A stretch of 46,774 bases of DNA from assembly GCA_044375955.1 (NCBI GenBank), contig JBILLS010000012.1, positions 1 through 46,774 of the forward strand, given 5' to 3'. Each line of letters begins with the position of its first letter. Position 1 is the first letter of the stretch. The notes beneath the pieces are model-generated. The model was not told the origin of the DNA, ran no database searches, and saw nothing but the letters and a program-made list of their open reading frames with translations. Of this stretch, positions 39,764 through 46,774 are shown in pieces. This DNA comes from VGCC01 sp044375955 (GTDB lineage: Bacteria > Actinomycetota > Actinomycetes > S36-B12). The translations under genes and the position numbers were made by a program.

Positions 39764-41386
39764 TTAGCCGCCCGGCGGGGCGTATCCCTCGCTGAGCACG
39801 CGTGCGGCGTTGCGGGGCAGTACGAGGCTGGCGACCAGACCGAGCAGCACGAAGGCCCCGGCCACGAAAGCCACCAGCTTGATCGCATGTGCGAAGCCGG
39901 CCGAGGCGGCCTCGGTGATGACGTCACCACCGGGCTGTTGTGCCAGTGCGGGGATCGCCTGACCCGCGGAGGACGAGACGGCGTCGGAGATCTGCTGGGC
40001 CTGCTCGGCGGGGACCCCGCGATCGGTGAGTTGGGTCGCCACATTGCCCAGCCCCAGGATCAGCGTGGTTCCGATGATCGCCGTACCGATGGCTGCGCCC
40101 ACCTGGCGCGAGGTGGACTGCACGGCGCTGGCCTGGCCGGATTCGGCGACCGGGATCTCCGACAGGATCACCCCGGTGAGCTGTGCGGTGGCGAAGCCGA
40201 CGCCCATTCCATAGACGAAGAGCCACGGGGCCATTCCCCAGCCGGTGATGGTGGTGGACAGCACGAAGGCGAGCCCGAAGATACCGATGGCCTCGAGCAG
40301 CATGCCCAGTTGCAGCACGCGCACGGGACCGAAACGTTGGGATAGCGGTGCGCCCATGCCCGAGGCCACGAAGGATCCGATCGCCAGAGCGAGCAGGATC
40401 ACGCCGGTCTGCAATGCGTCATAGCCGCGCGTGGCCTGGAGGAACAGGGGGAGCGCGAACAGGAGTCCGAACTCACCGAGGCTCACGATCAGCGCCACCG
40501 CGTTACCGGCGCCGAAGGTCTTGATGCGGAACAGGCGCAGGTCCAGCACGACGATCTTGCCCGCGCGGACACGCCGTGACTCGACGACGAGGAGGAGGCC
40601 GAGGAGTACAACACCCAGTACGAGGGAGACCAGCACAATGGAGATCGAGTCCTTCGGCCAGACCGAGGTACCGATCACGAAGTCCTGGGTCGAGATCACC
40701 CAGCCGTAGCGCTGTCCCTCGATCAACGCGAAGACGACTCCGATGAGTCCGAACGTGACGAGCAGGGTTCCGGGAACGTCGAGGCCCTTGCGACCGAGTA
40801 CGTCGCGTGTTTCCGGGACCAGACTGAGGACACCCAGTATCACGATGATCCCGATCGGCACGTTGATGAGGAATGCCCAGTGCCAGGAGGCGTAGGTGGT
40901 GAGCCATCCACCGACCAGCGGGCCGAGGGCGGCCATGCCGCCGATGGTTCCGCCCCAGACTGCGAATGCAACCGCCCGTGACTTGCCCGTGAAGACGGCG
41001 TTGATGATGGAAAGGGAACTCGGGAGGATCATCGCTCCACCGATGCCCTGCAGCAACCGTGCGCCCACAAGTTCCACGGCACCGCTCGAGGCGGCGACCA
41101 GTGCGCTGGCGGCGGTGAAGAGGATCACGCCGAGAACGAAGAGACGTTTGCGGCCGAAACGGTCGGCGAGTCGGCCGAAGAGGATCAGCAGCGAGGCGAA
41201 GGCGAGCGCGTAGGACGCATTCACCCATTCGGCATCCGTGGTGGTCAGACCGAGATCCGTGATCATCGTGGGAATCGCGACGTTCACCACCGTCGCATCG
41301 AGGATGATCATGGAGACCCCGAGGGCCAAGAAGATCAATGCGATCCATCGCCGCTTGCCGGAGAGGGTTGCTGTCGCGTCGGTCAT
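39764..41386 (-). CDS. MFS multidrug exporter, DHA2 family (EmrB/QacA-like)
   Basis: The 540-residue transporter has about 14 membrane helices. Motif A is GRLADRFGRKRLFVLG, the first-helix motif is LDATVVNVAIPTM, and motif C is in GGTIGGMAALGPLVGG, all DHA2 drug:H+ antiporter features. From ATG 41386 it has GAAGGAGAA upstream; an in-frame reading to 41461 crosses into the dusB start. Its natural substrate is unknown. It is divergent from dusB with 59 nt between starts and lies upstream of HU on the same strand. Confidence 0.92.
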   Translation of the reverse strand: MTDATATLSGKRRWIALIFLALGVSMIILDATVVNVAIPTMITDLGLTTTDAEWVNASYALAFASLLILFGRLADRFGRKRLFVLGVILFTAASALVAASSGAVELVGARLLQGIGGAMILPSSLSIINAVFTGKSRAVAFAVWGGTIGGMAALGPLVGGWLTTYASWHWAFLINVPIGIIVILGVLSLVPETRDVLGRKGLDVPGTLLVTFGLIGVVFALIEGQRYGWVISTQDFVIGTSVWPKDSISIVLVSLVLGVVLLGLLLVVESRRVRAGKIVVLDLRLFRIKTFGAGNAVALIVSLGEFGLLFALPLFLQATRGYDALQTGVILLALAIGSFVASGMGAPLSQRFGPVRVLQLGMLLEAIGIFGLAFVLSTTITGWGMAPWLFVYGMGVGFATAQLTGVILSEIPVAESGQASAVQSTSRQVGAAIGTAIIGTTLILGLGNVATQLTDRGVPAEQAQQISDAVSSSAGQAIPALAQQPGGDVITEAASAGFAHAIKLVAFVAGAFVLLGLVASLVLPRNAARVLSEGYAPPGG

Positions 41387-41445
41387 GTTTCTCCTTCTAC
41401 CGGGAGGGAGTCTGCCGTACGAGGTGGGCAATGGGAGAATGAAAT

Positions 41446-42597
41446 GTGAGTGTCGCAACAACGGTTCACGGGCTCCATGTGGGTGACACCGTCATCGATC
41501 CCCCCGTGGTGTTGGCCCCTATGGCGGGCATCACCAACCGTGCTTTCCGTCGACTCTGCCGGGAACAGGGTGCCGGGCTCTATGTGTCGGAGATGGTGAC
41601 CTCCCGAGCCTTGGTCGAGCGCAATGCCACCACCATGGACATGGTCACCTTCGCTGAAGATGAGAATCCACGATCGGTGCAGCTCTACGGCGTGGATCCC
41701 GACGTCATGGCCCGCGCGACCCGCATCATCGTCGAGGAGGATCGCGCCGACCACGTCGACCTGAACTTCGGATGCCCCGTGCCGAAGGTGACACGGAAGG
41801 GTGGCGGGAGCGCACTGCCCTGGAAGCGCGACCTGTTCGCGCGGATCGTGCAGGCCGTCGTCGCGGCAGCCGATGATCGCGTGCCCGTCTCGGTCAAGAT
41901 GCGCATGGGTATCGACGATGATCACCTCACCTATCTGGACGCAGGTCGGACCGCCGCTCGCGCGGGTGTCTCCTGGGTTTCCCTGCATGGCCGCACCGCG
42001 GCGCAGATGTATTCGGGGCGGGCCGACTGGACCGCGATCGCGCGCCTGAAGGAGGAACTCCCGGACACCCCTGTTCTTGGCAACGGCGACATCTGGACCG
42101 CGCAGGATGCACTGGCCATGGTCGAGCAGACCGGATGCGATGGGGTGGTGGTGGGCCGCGGATGCCTGGGTAGGCCCTGGCTTTTCGGGCAACTCGTGGC
42201 CGCCTTCCGCGGCGACCGAATCCCCGACGATCCCGATCTGCGCATGGTGATCGCAACCCTGCGTCGGCACGCCGAATTGCTCTGCGTCGACTACGGCGAA
42301 GGAAAGGGGTGCCGGGATATGCGCAAGCACATGGCCTGGTACCTCAAGGGATTCAGTGTTCGGCAGGCGGTTCGCCAAAGCCTGGGGACGGTCTCCACCC
42401 TCGGGGAACTCGACGCCCTCCTCGGGCAGATTGACCTCGACCAGCGGTTCAACACCGAGGTCGGGGCGGGACCCCGCGGCCGGACATCCGGCGGTCGGGC
42501 GCCGAGCCTCCCCGACGGATGGTTGGACTCCCCGGAGTTGGACAGTGACCAGATGGGCTGTCTGGCCGAGGCGGAACTCTCCGTCAGCGGCGGGTGA
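41446..42597 (+). CDS. dusB: tRNA-dihydrouridine synthase
   Basis: This FMN enzyme reduces uridines in the tRNA D-loop. The N-terminal PPVVLAPMAGITNRAFR and the catalytic cysteine C110 in DLNFGCPVPKV identify the family, with the FMN region GNGDIWTAQDAL and GVVVGRGCLGRPWLF downstream. At 383 residues it is a little longer than E. coli DusB (321), with an extra C-terminal tail. The GTG at 41446 has no clear ribosome site; an out-of-frame ATG lies 2 nt before it. Confidence 0.92.
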   Translation: MSVATTVHGLHVGDTVIDPPVVLAPMAGITNRAFRRLCREQGAGLYVSEMVTSRALVERNATTMDMVTFAEDENPRSVQLYGVDPDVMARATRIIVEEDRADHVDLNFGCPVPKVTRKGGGSALPWKRDLFARIVQAVVAAADDRVPVSVKMRMGIDDDHLTYLDAGRTAARAGVSWVSLHGRTAAQMYSGRADWTAIARLKEELPDTPVLGNGDIWTAQDALAMVEQTGCDGVVVGRGCLGRPWLFGQLVAAFRGDRIPDDPDLRMVIATLRRHAELLCVDYGEGKGCRDMRKHMAWYLKGFSVRQAVRQSLGTVSTLGELDALLGQIDLDQRFNTEVGAGPRGRTSGGRAPSLPDGWLDSPELDSDQMGCLAEAELSVSGG

Positions 42598-42666
42598 CGC
42601 ACCTCACGCGGACGACACACCCGGTTCGTGTGGCATCACAGCGTTTGCATGGTGTGTGTTGGGGGT

Positions 42667-45387
42667 GTGACGGCAACCCACACCTATGTATATGACTTCA
42701 CCGAAGGTGACCGATCCCAGTCGGCCCTGCTCGGTGGCAAAGGTGCCAACCTCGCGGAGATGACCCGACTGGGCCTCCCCGTTCCCCCGGGTTTCACCAT
42801 CACCACGGAGGCCTGCCGGGTCTTCCTGGAAACGGGAGCCAGCCCCGCCGAGCTCCCTGCGCAGATCGAGTCCGCCATCGGTCGGTTGGAGTCATCGACC
42901 GGCCGCATGTTCGGTTCGATCGAGCGCCCTCTCCTCGTCAGCGTGCGTTCGGGTGCGAAGTTCTCCATGCCGGGAATGATGGAGACGGTTCTCAACGTGG
43001 GTCTCAATGATGCGACCGTCGAGGGTCTCGCCCGTGCCTCCTCGGACCGTCGTTTCGCCTACGACTCTTACCGACGACTCATCCAGATGTTCGGCAAGAC
43101 GGTGTTGGGGATTTCGGGGCATCAATTCGAACTCTGTCTCGATAAGGCACGTGCGGATGCGGGCGTCGCCTCCGATTCGGAACTCTCGGCCGACCAGATC
43201 GAGCAGGTGGTCGCGCGATACAAGGAGATCATCGAGGAGCGTTCGGGTTCAGTGTTCCCTCAGGATCCGCGTGCCCAGTTGGCGGCGACGGTGACTGCTG
43301 TTTTTGCGTCGTGGAACACCGAGCGGGCCGTGATCTACCGCAGACGCGAGGACATCCCTGATGATCTCGGCACGGCCGTCAACATCTGCACCATGGTCTT
43401 CGGGAATCTCGGTCACACGTCGGGTACCGGGGTCTGCTTCACCCGCGATCCCGCCACAGGTCATCGCGGAAGTTACGGCGACTACCTCCCCAATGCCCAG
43501 GGTGAGGACGTCGTGGCGGGGATTCGCAACACCCTGAGCCTCGATGAGATGAAGTCGCTGGATCCCGCAGCCCATGATGAATTGCTCCGCACCATGGATT
43601 TGCTCGAGTCCCACTACCGGGATCTCTGCGACATCGAGTTCACCGTGGAGCAGGGCACGTTGTGGATGCTGCAGACCCGCATCGGCAAGCGCACACCGGC
43701 GGCTGCGTTCCGGATCGCCATCCAGCTCGTTGACGAAGGTGTTATCTCGATGGACGAGGCCGTCATGCGTGTGACGGGTGCGCAGCTCACTCAGTTGATG
43801 TATCCCCAGTTCGATCCGGAATCCCTGCGCACGCACTTCGTCACGGGAATGGCCGCATCACCGGGCGCCGCTGTCGGACGCGCGGTCTTCGACTCCGCGA
43901 CAGCCGAGGAGTGGGCCGACCGGGGGGAGAAGGTCATCCTGGTGCGTCGCGAGACCAATCCCGACGACCTCGGCGGGATGATCGCCGCGGAGGGCATTCT
44001 CACCTCGCGTGGGGGAAAGACCTCCCATGCTGCGGTCGTCGCGCGCGGCATGGGTCGCACGTGCGTCGCGGGAGCCGACCAACTGGTGGTCGAATCGGAT
44101 GCGCGACGCGCATCTGCCAACGGGACGATGATCGTCGAGGGCGACGTCATCTCGATCGATGGATCGAGCGGCGAGGTGTACCTCGGGGCGGTTCCGGTGA
44201 TCGAATCCCCAGTTGCCCGCTACTTGGAGTTCGGCTTGGAGGCCGGACTCGCGGGGCTGGCGGAGTCGGATGCGGATCTCGTGCGCGCCGTTCACCGGGT
44301 CATGGAGCATGCGGATGCAACTCGACGGATGCGGGTGCGCGCCAACGCCGACAACGGCGCTGACGCTGCGCGTTCGGTGAGTTTCGGTGCCGAGGGAATC
44401 GGACTCTGTCGCACGGAGCACATGTTCCTGGGTGATCGGCGCATCTATGTCGAGCGCATCATCCTCGCGAGCACTCAGGAGGAGCAGCAGAGGGCCATCG
44501 ATGCACTTCTGGAACTGCAGCGCCCCGATTTCATCGAGATCCTCGAGGCTATGGGTGATCGACCGGTGACGATCCGGTTGCTCGATCCGCCACTGCACGA
44601 GTTCCTCCCCGATCGTGCGGAGCTGATGGTGCGCACCGCCCTCGCCGAGCGGGACGGCAACGCGTCGGCGGAGGACCTCGAACTCCTCGCCGCGGTGAAT
44701 CGATTGCACGAGTCGAATCCCATGCTGGGACTGCGGGGCGTACGGCTGGGATTGGTCATCCCCGGTCTCTATGTCATGCAGACGCGTGCCTTGGCCGAGG
44801 CGGTGTGTGAAGTCCGCACGCGCGGTGGCAATCCGCACGCGGAGATCATGGTCCCGCTCGTCGGGTCCGCCCACGAGTTGCGTTTCATCCGGGCGTCCAT
44901 CGAAGAGGTGTTGGAGTCGGTGGGCAGAGCCCACGGGATGGAACTGGACCTGCCGATTGGAACGATGATCGAATTGCCGCGCGCGGCATTGCGCGCGGGG
45001 AGCATTGCTGCCCGAGCGGACTTCTTCTCGTTCGGTACGAATGACCTCACCCAGACCACCTGGGGTTTCTCCCGCGACGATGTCGAGGCGGCGTTCTTCG
45101 CCGCGTACCTGAGCATGGGCGTGTTCACGGTGTCTCCCTTCGAGACCCTCGACGAGATCGGGGTGGGGCGTCTGGTGGAGATCGCGGTCGACGAGGGTCG
45201 CGGGGCCCGGCCGGGAATGAAGATGGGGGTGTGTGGCGAGCACGGTGGCGACCCGCGCTCCATTCACTTCTTCCACCGGGTCGGCCTGGACTACGTCTCG
45301 TGCAGCCCGCTGCGGGTGCCTGTGGCGCGTCTCGAGGCCGGTCGGGCGACCCTGGCGGCCCGCACCTCGACCTCGGGGAGTGCCTGA
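42667..45387 (+). CDS. ppdK: Pyruvate, phosphate dikinase
   Basis: PpdK interconverts pyruvate, ATP and phosphate with PEP, AMP and pyrophosphate. The phosphocarrier histidine is H454 in GGKTSHAAVVARGMG (H455 in the Clostridium enzyme). The N-terminal ATP-grasp domain begins VYDFTEGDRSQSALLGGKGAN, and the C-terminal PEP/pyruvate domain has GVCGEHGGDP. At 906 residues it is standard. I chose GTG at 42667, which gives the family start MTATHTYVYDF; the upstream in-frame codons are non-conserved. A G-run directly precedes it. It implies pyrophosphate-linked flexible glycolysis or gluconeogenesis. Confidence 0.95.
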   Translation: MTATHTYVYDFTEGDRSQSALLGGKGANLAEMTRLGLPVPPGFTITTEACRVFLETGASPAELPAQIESAIGRLESSTGRMFGSIERPLLVSVRSGAKFSMPGMMETVLNVGLNDATVEGLARASSDRRFAYDSYRRLIQMFGKTVLGISGHQFELCLDKARADAGVASDSELSADQIEQVVARYKEIIEERSGSVFPQDPRAQLAATVTAVFASWNTERAVIYRRREDIPDDLGTAVNICTMVFGNLGHTSGTGVCFTRDPATGHRGSYGDYLPNAQGEDVVAGIRNTLSLDEMKSLDPAAHDELLRTMDLLESHYRDLCDIEFTVEQGTLWMLQTRIGKRTPAAAFRIAIQLVDEGVISMDEAVMRVTGAQLTQLMYPQFDPESLRTHFVTGMAASPGAAVGRAVFDSATAEEWADRGEKVILVRRETNPDDLGGMIAAEGILTSRGGKTSHAAVVARGMGRTCVAGADQLVVESDARRASANGTMIVEGDVISIDGSSGEVYLGAVPVIESPVARYLEFGLEAGLAGLAESDADLVRAVHRVMEHADATRRMRVRANADNGADAARSVSFGAEGIGLCRTEHMFLGDRRIYVERIILASTQEEQQRAIDALLELQRPDFIEILEAMGDRPVTIRLLDPPLHEFLPDRAELMVRTALAERDGNASAEDLELLAAVNRLHESNPMLGLRGVRLGLVIPGLYVMQTRALAEAVCEVRTRGGNPHAEIMVPLVGSAHELRFIRASIEEVLESVGRAHGMELDLPIGTMIELPRAALRAGSIAARADFFSFGTNDLTQTTWGFSRDDVEAAFFAAYLSMGVFTVSPFETLDEIGVGRLVEIAVDEGRGARPGMKMGVCGEHGGDPRSIHFFHRVGLDYVSCSPLRVPVARLEAGRATLAARTSTSGSA

Positions 45388-45449
45388 AAATCGCCCTGGA
45401 CCCGGTGTGGTGCCACTGATAACAATGGGACAAATGTGAACATTGGGGC

Positions 45450-46091
45450 GTGGCTGCCCCTCCCGTCGTCACGGCGCGTCCGAGTGCCGTCGCACTCCCG
45501 CATGTGGGGGTGCGCGGGGTGGGGACGTGGCTAGGCACGCTGCTCGTGTCCGCCCTGCTGCTCATCCCGGTGGGAGCTGCGCTCCAGGTCGTCCTGACCG
45601 CCCAGGTCGACGACCGGGCTCCCACTCAGGCCCTGGTCGTGCTCAATCCGGCACGAACCTGGGGGGATCCCGACGAGGCCCGCGGAGCCCGACTCGATCA
45701 GGCTGCTTCGCTCTACCGCTCAGGGGTGGCGCCCGTCGTCGTGATCGCCGGCCCCGAGCGTGTCGAGCGCATGTCCCGTGACTACCTGATGGGTCTCGGG
45801 GTGCCCGATCGCGACATCGTGTCCTTCCCCACGGGCTCGGACACCGTCGGTGCTTTGGGCGTGGTGGCGCGGGTGCTCCGCGACCTCGGCTGGTCCAGCG
45901 CCACGATCGTCACCGACCCGGCGCACGCTGCACGTGCTCAAGCCACGGCGAGTGCCTACGGGATCGACGCGCATATGTCCCCGGCTCAGGAGCAGGTTGC
46001 GCTCACCTCGGATGGTGTCGGTCGCGAGGTGATGGCGCTGCTGCGTCACTACGCGTGGACTCGATGGTCTCTGCCGGAGATCCTCACCTGA
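45450..46091 (+). CDS. DUF218/YdcF-like membrane-anchored protein
   Basis: The 213-residue protein has one N-terminal membrane helix (about residues 26-50) and a DUF218-type domain outside: ALVVLNPARTWGDPDEARGARLDQAASLYRSG starts it (key residues N, R and LYRSG), with SDTVGALGVVARVL and ATIVTDPAHAARA following. YdcF/SanA-like proteins bind nucleotide-like ligands or affect envelope integrity; the activity is uncertain. The usual acidic E-x-x-NT is replaced by GSDTV. The start is GTG at 45450. A -10-like GATAACAAT lies about 25 nt upstream. Confidence 0.75.
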   Translation: MAAPPVVTARPSAVALPHVGVRGVGTWLGTLLVSALLLIPVGAALQVVLTAQVDDRAPTQALVVLNPARTWGDPDEARGARLDQAASLYRSGVAPVVVIAGPERVERMSRDYLMGLGVPDRDIVSFPTGSDTVGALGVVARVLRDLGWSSATIVTDPAHAARAQATASAYGIDAHMSPAQEQVALTSDGVGREVMALLRHYAWTRWSLPEILT

Positions 46092-46095
46092 GCCC

Positions 46096-46108
46096 TAGTC
46101 TCATCGCA
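46096..46108 (+). promoter_or_regulatory. Leaderless promoter of dgt
   Basis: A -10 element TAGTCT (46096-46101) ends exactly 6 nt before the dgt ATG at 46108, 4 nt after the upstream stop. No ribosome site is present. Confidence 0.5.
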
Positions 46109-46774
46109 TGATCCCCGGCTACACCGACGCCGATCTCGAACGCTTCGTCGTCGAGCCGATCAAGGAAACCGTCCGGAGCGGGTTCGCCCGGGACCGTGCC
46201 CGCGTTCTCCACTCGTCCGCACTGCGGCGCCTCGCTGCGAAGACACAGGTGCTCGCAGCCGGGTATGCGGATTTCCCGCGCACACGCCTGACCCACACAC
46301 TCGAAGTGGCGCAGGTGGCGCGGGAATTGGGCGACGCCTTGGGGTGCGATGCGGACCTCGTCGATATCGCGGGTCTCGCGCACGACCTGGGTCATCCGCC
46401 CTTCGGGCATAACGGTGAGGACGAACTCAATCGACTGAGCGCATCGATCGGGGGTTTCGAGGGCAATGCGCAGACCCTGCGGGTTCTCACCCGTCTCGAG
46501 GCGAAGATCGTCGATCCGGCGACGGGCATCAGTGTGGGCCTCAACCTGACCCGGGCGAGTCTCGATGCGGCGTGCAAGTACCCGTGGGGGAGACGCGAGG
46601 GGGAGCCGAAGTTCGGCTACTACCCCGATGACGCCGACATCTTCCATTGGATGCGTCAGGGTGCACCGGGGGAGCGGACCTGCCTGGAAGAGCAGGTGAT
46701 GGATTGGTCGGACGACGTGGCCTACTCCGTGCACGATGTCGAAGACGCCATCCACGTGGGGCTCATCCAGCCGC
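46108..46774 (+). CDS. dgt: Deoxyguanosinetriphosphate triphosphohydrolase-like protein (5' part)
   Basis: The first 222 residues are in the window and the gene runs off the end. The HD-domain metal ligands are H63 (LTHTLEV), H92-D93 (LAHDLGHPPFGHNGE) and an expected later Asp in DWSDDVAYSVHD. Family enzymes cleave dNTPs to nucleoside and triphosphate, controlling the dNTP pool. In actinobacteria dgt is often followed by dnaG, which would lie beyond the window. The ATG is fixed by a -10 element 6 nt upstream. Confidence 0.92.
   Translation, partial: MIPGYTDADLERFVVEPIKETVRSGFARDRARVLHSSALRRLAAKTQVLAAGYADFPRTRLTHTLEVAQVARELGDALGCDADLVDIAGLAHDLGHPPFGHNGEDELNRLSASIGGFEGNAQTLRVLTRLEAKIVDPATGISVGLNLTRASLDAACKYPWGRREGEPKFGYYPDDADIFHWMRQGAPGERTCLEEQVMDWSDDVAYSVHDVEDAIHVGLIQP

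Noticed and set aside
42601..42666. CACAC-N7-GTGTG repeat before ppdK as a terminator or operator.
   Set aside because: Only 5 bp per arm, no T-run, and not placed at a recognisable promoter.
43858..45276. A 472-codon minus-strand open frame opposite ppdK.
   Set aside because: A shadow of a confidently identified gene.
45412..45450. CAATG-N13-CATTG before the DUF218 gene as an operator.
   Set aside because: Short arms with a long spacer; likely chance in a locally AT-rich promoter region.
1..46774. CRISPR arrays, insertion sequences, integrase or attachment sites near the tRNAs.
   Set aside because: No spaced repeats, transposase or integrase motifs, or duplicated tRNA ends were seen.

Overview
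The window is high-GC chromosomal DNA from an actinobacterium (Actinomycetota), probably an uncultured or little-studied lineage. The evidence is gene order and gene types: tig-clpP1-clpP2-clpX beside valS-folC-DUF4233-ndk, then mreBCD-mrdA-rodA, then a B12-binding radical SAM gene and its partner next to rne, rplU-rpmA-obg-proB, proA-nadD-rsfS. Paired ClpPs, the DUF4233 gene between folC and ndk, many GTG starts, GTGA/ATGA/TGATG overlaps and -10-only leaderless promoters all fit this group. The species cannot be told from the sequence. mreBCD/PBP2/RodA suggests a rod shape.

Layout. 1-2.6 kb: the end of a Phd/Doc-type toxin-antitoxin pair, a Tat-exported molybdenum oxidoreductase with its cytochrome b partner, and a DUF6671 protein. 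2.6-7.1 kb: the main accessory locus. A Thermus/Rickettsia-type NAD-signature isocitrate dehydrogenase is translationally coupled to a small winged-helix regulator and the DUF6671 gene. It is divergent from two paralogous SAM methyltransferases followed by a CysD-type ATP sulfurylase subunit with no CysN beside it. A palindrome (ACAGGAA-N6-TTCCTGT) lies inside a TTGACA/TATTTT promoter in the 59-bp divergent gap. This is the best candidate here for an undescribed, self-regulated metabolic module. 7.1-7.3 kb: divergent tRNA-Gly and tRNA-Pro genes. 7.4-17.3 kb: trigger factor, Clp protease, ValRS, folate synthesis, Ndk and a membrane alpha/beta hydrolase. 17.3-23.4 kb: the elongasome operon. 23.4-31.4 kb: radical SAM pair, RNase E/G, L21, L27, Obg and ProB. 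31.4-35 kb: an unknown protein, ProA, a 47-residue membrane protein, NadD, RsfS, a histidine phosphatase and tRNA-Ala. 35-37.7 kb: three membrane proteins (K+ channel, EamA, FUSC). 37.8-46.8 kb: GlyRS, a small Cys-rich protein, HU, a DHA2 exporter, DusB, pyruvate phosphate dikinase, a DUF218 protein and the start of dgt.

Most of the window is housekeeping. No insertion sequence, CRISPR array, rRNA or prophage was seen, and no stretch over 300 bases lacks a gene. Two architectural themes recur. All five tail-to-tail gene junctions touch or overlap, leaving no room for a terminator. At least five start codons sit exactly six bases after a TANNNT -10 element, the signature of leaderless mRNAs. 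Residue numbers are counted by eye from the chosen start codons, and functions rest on recognised motifs, not on a database search.
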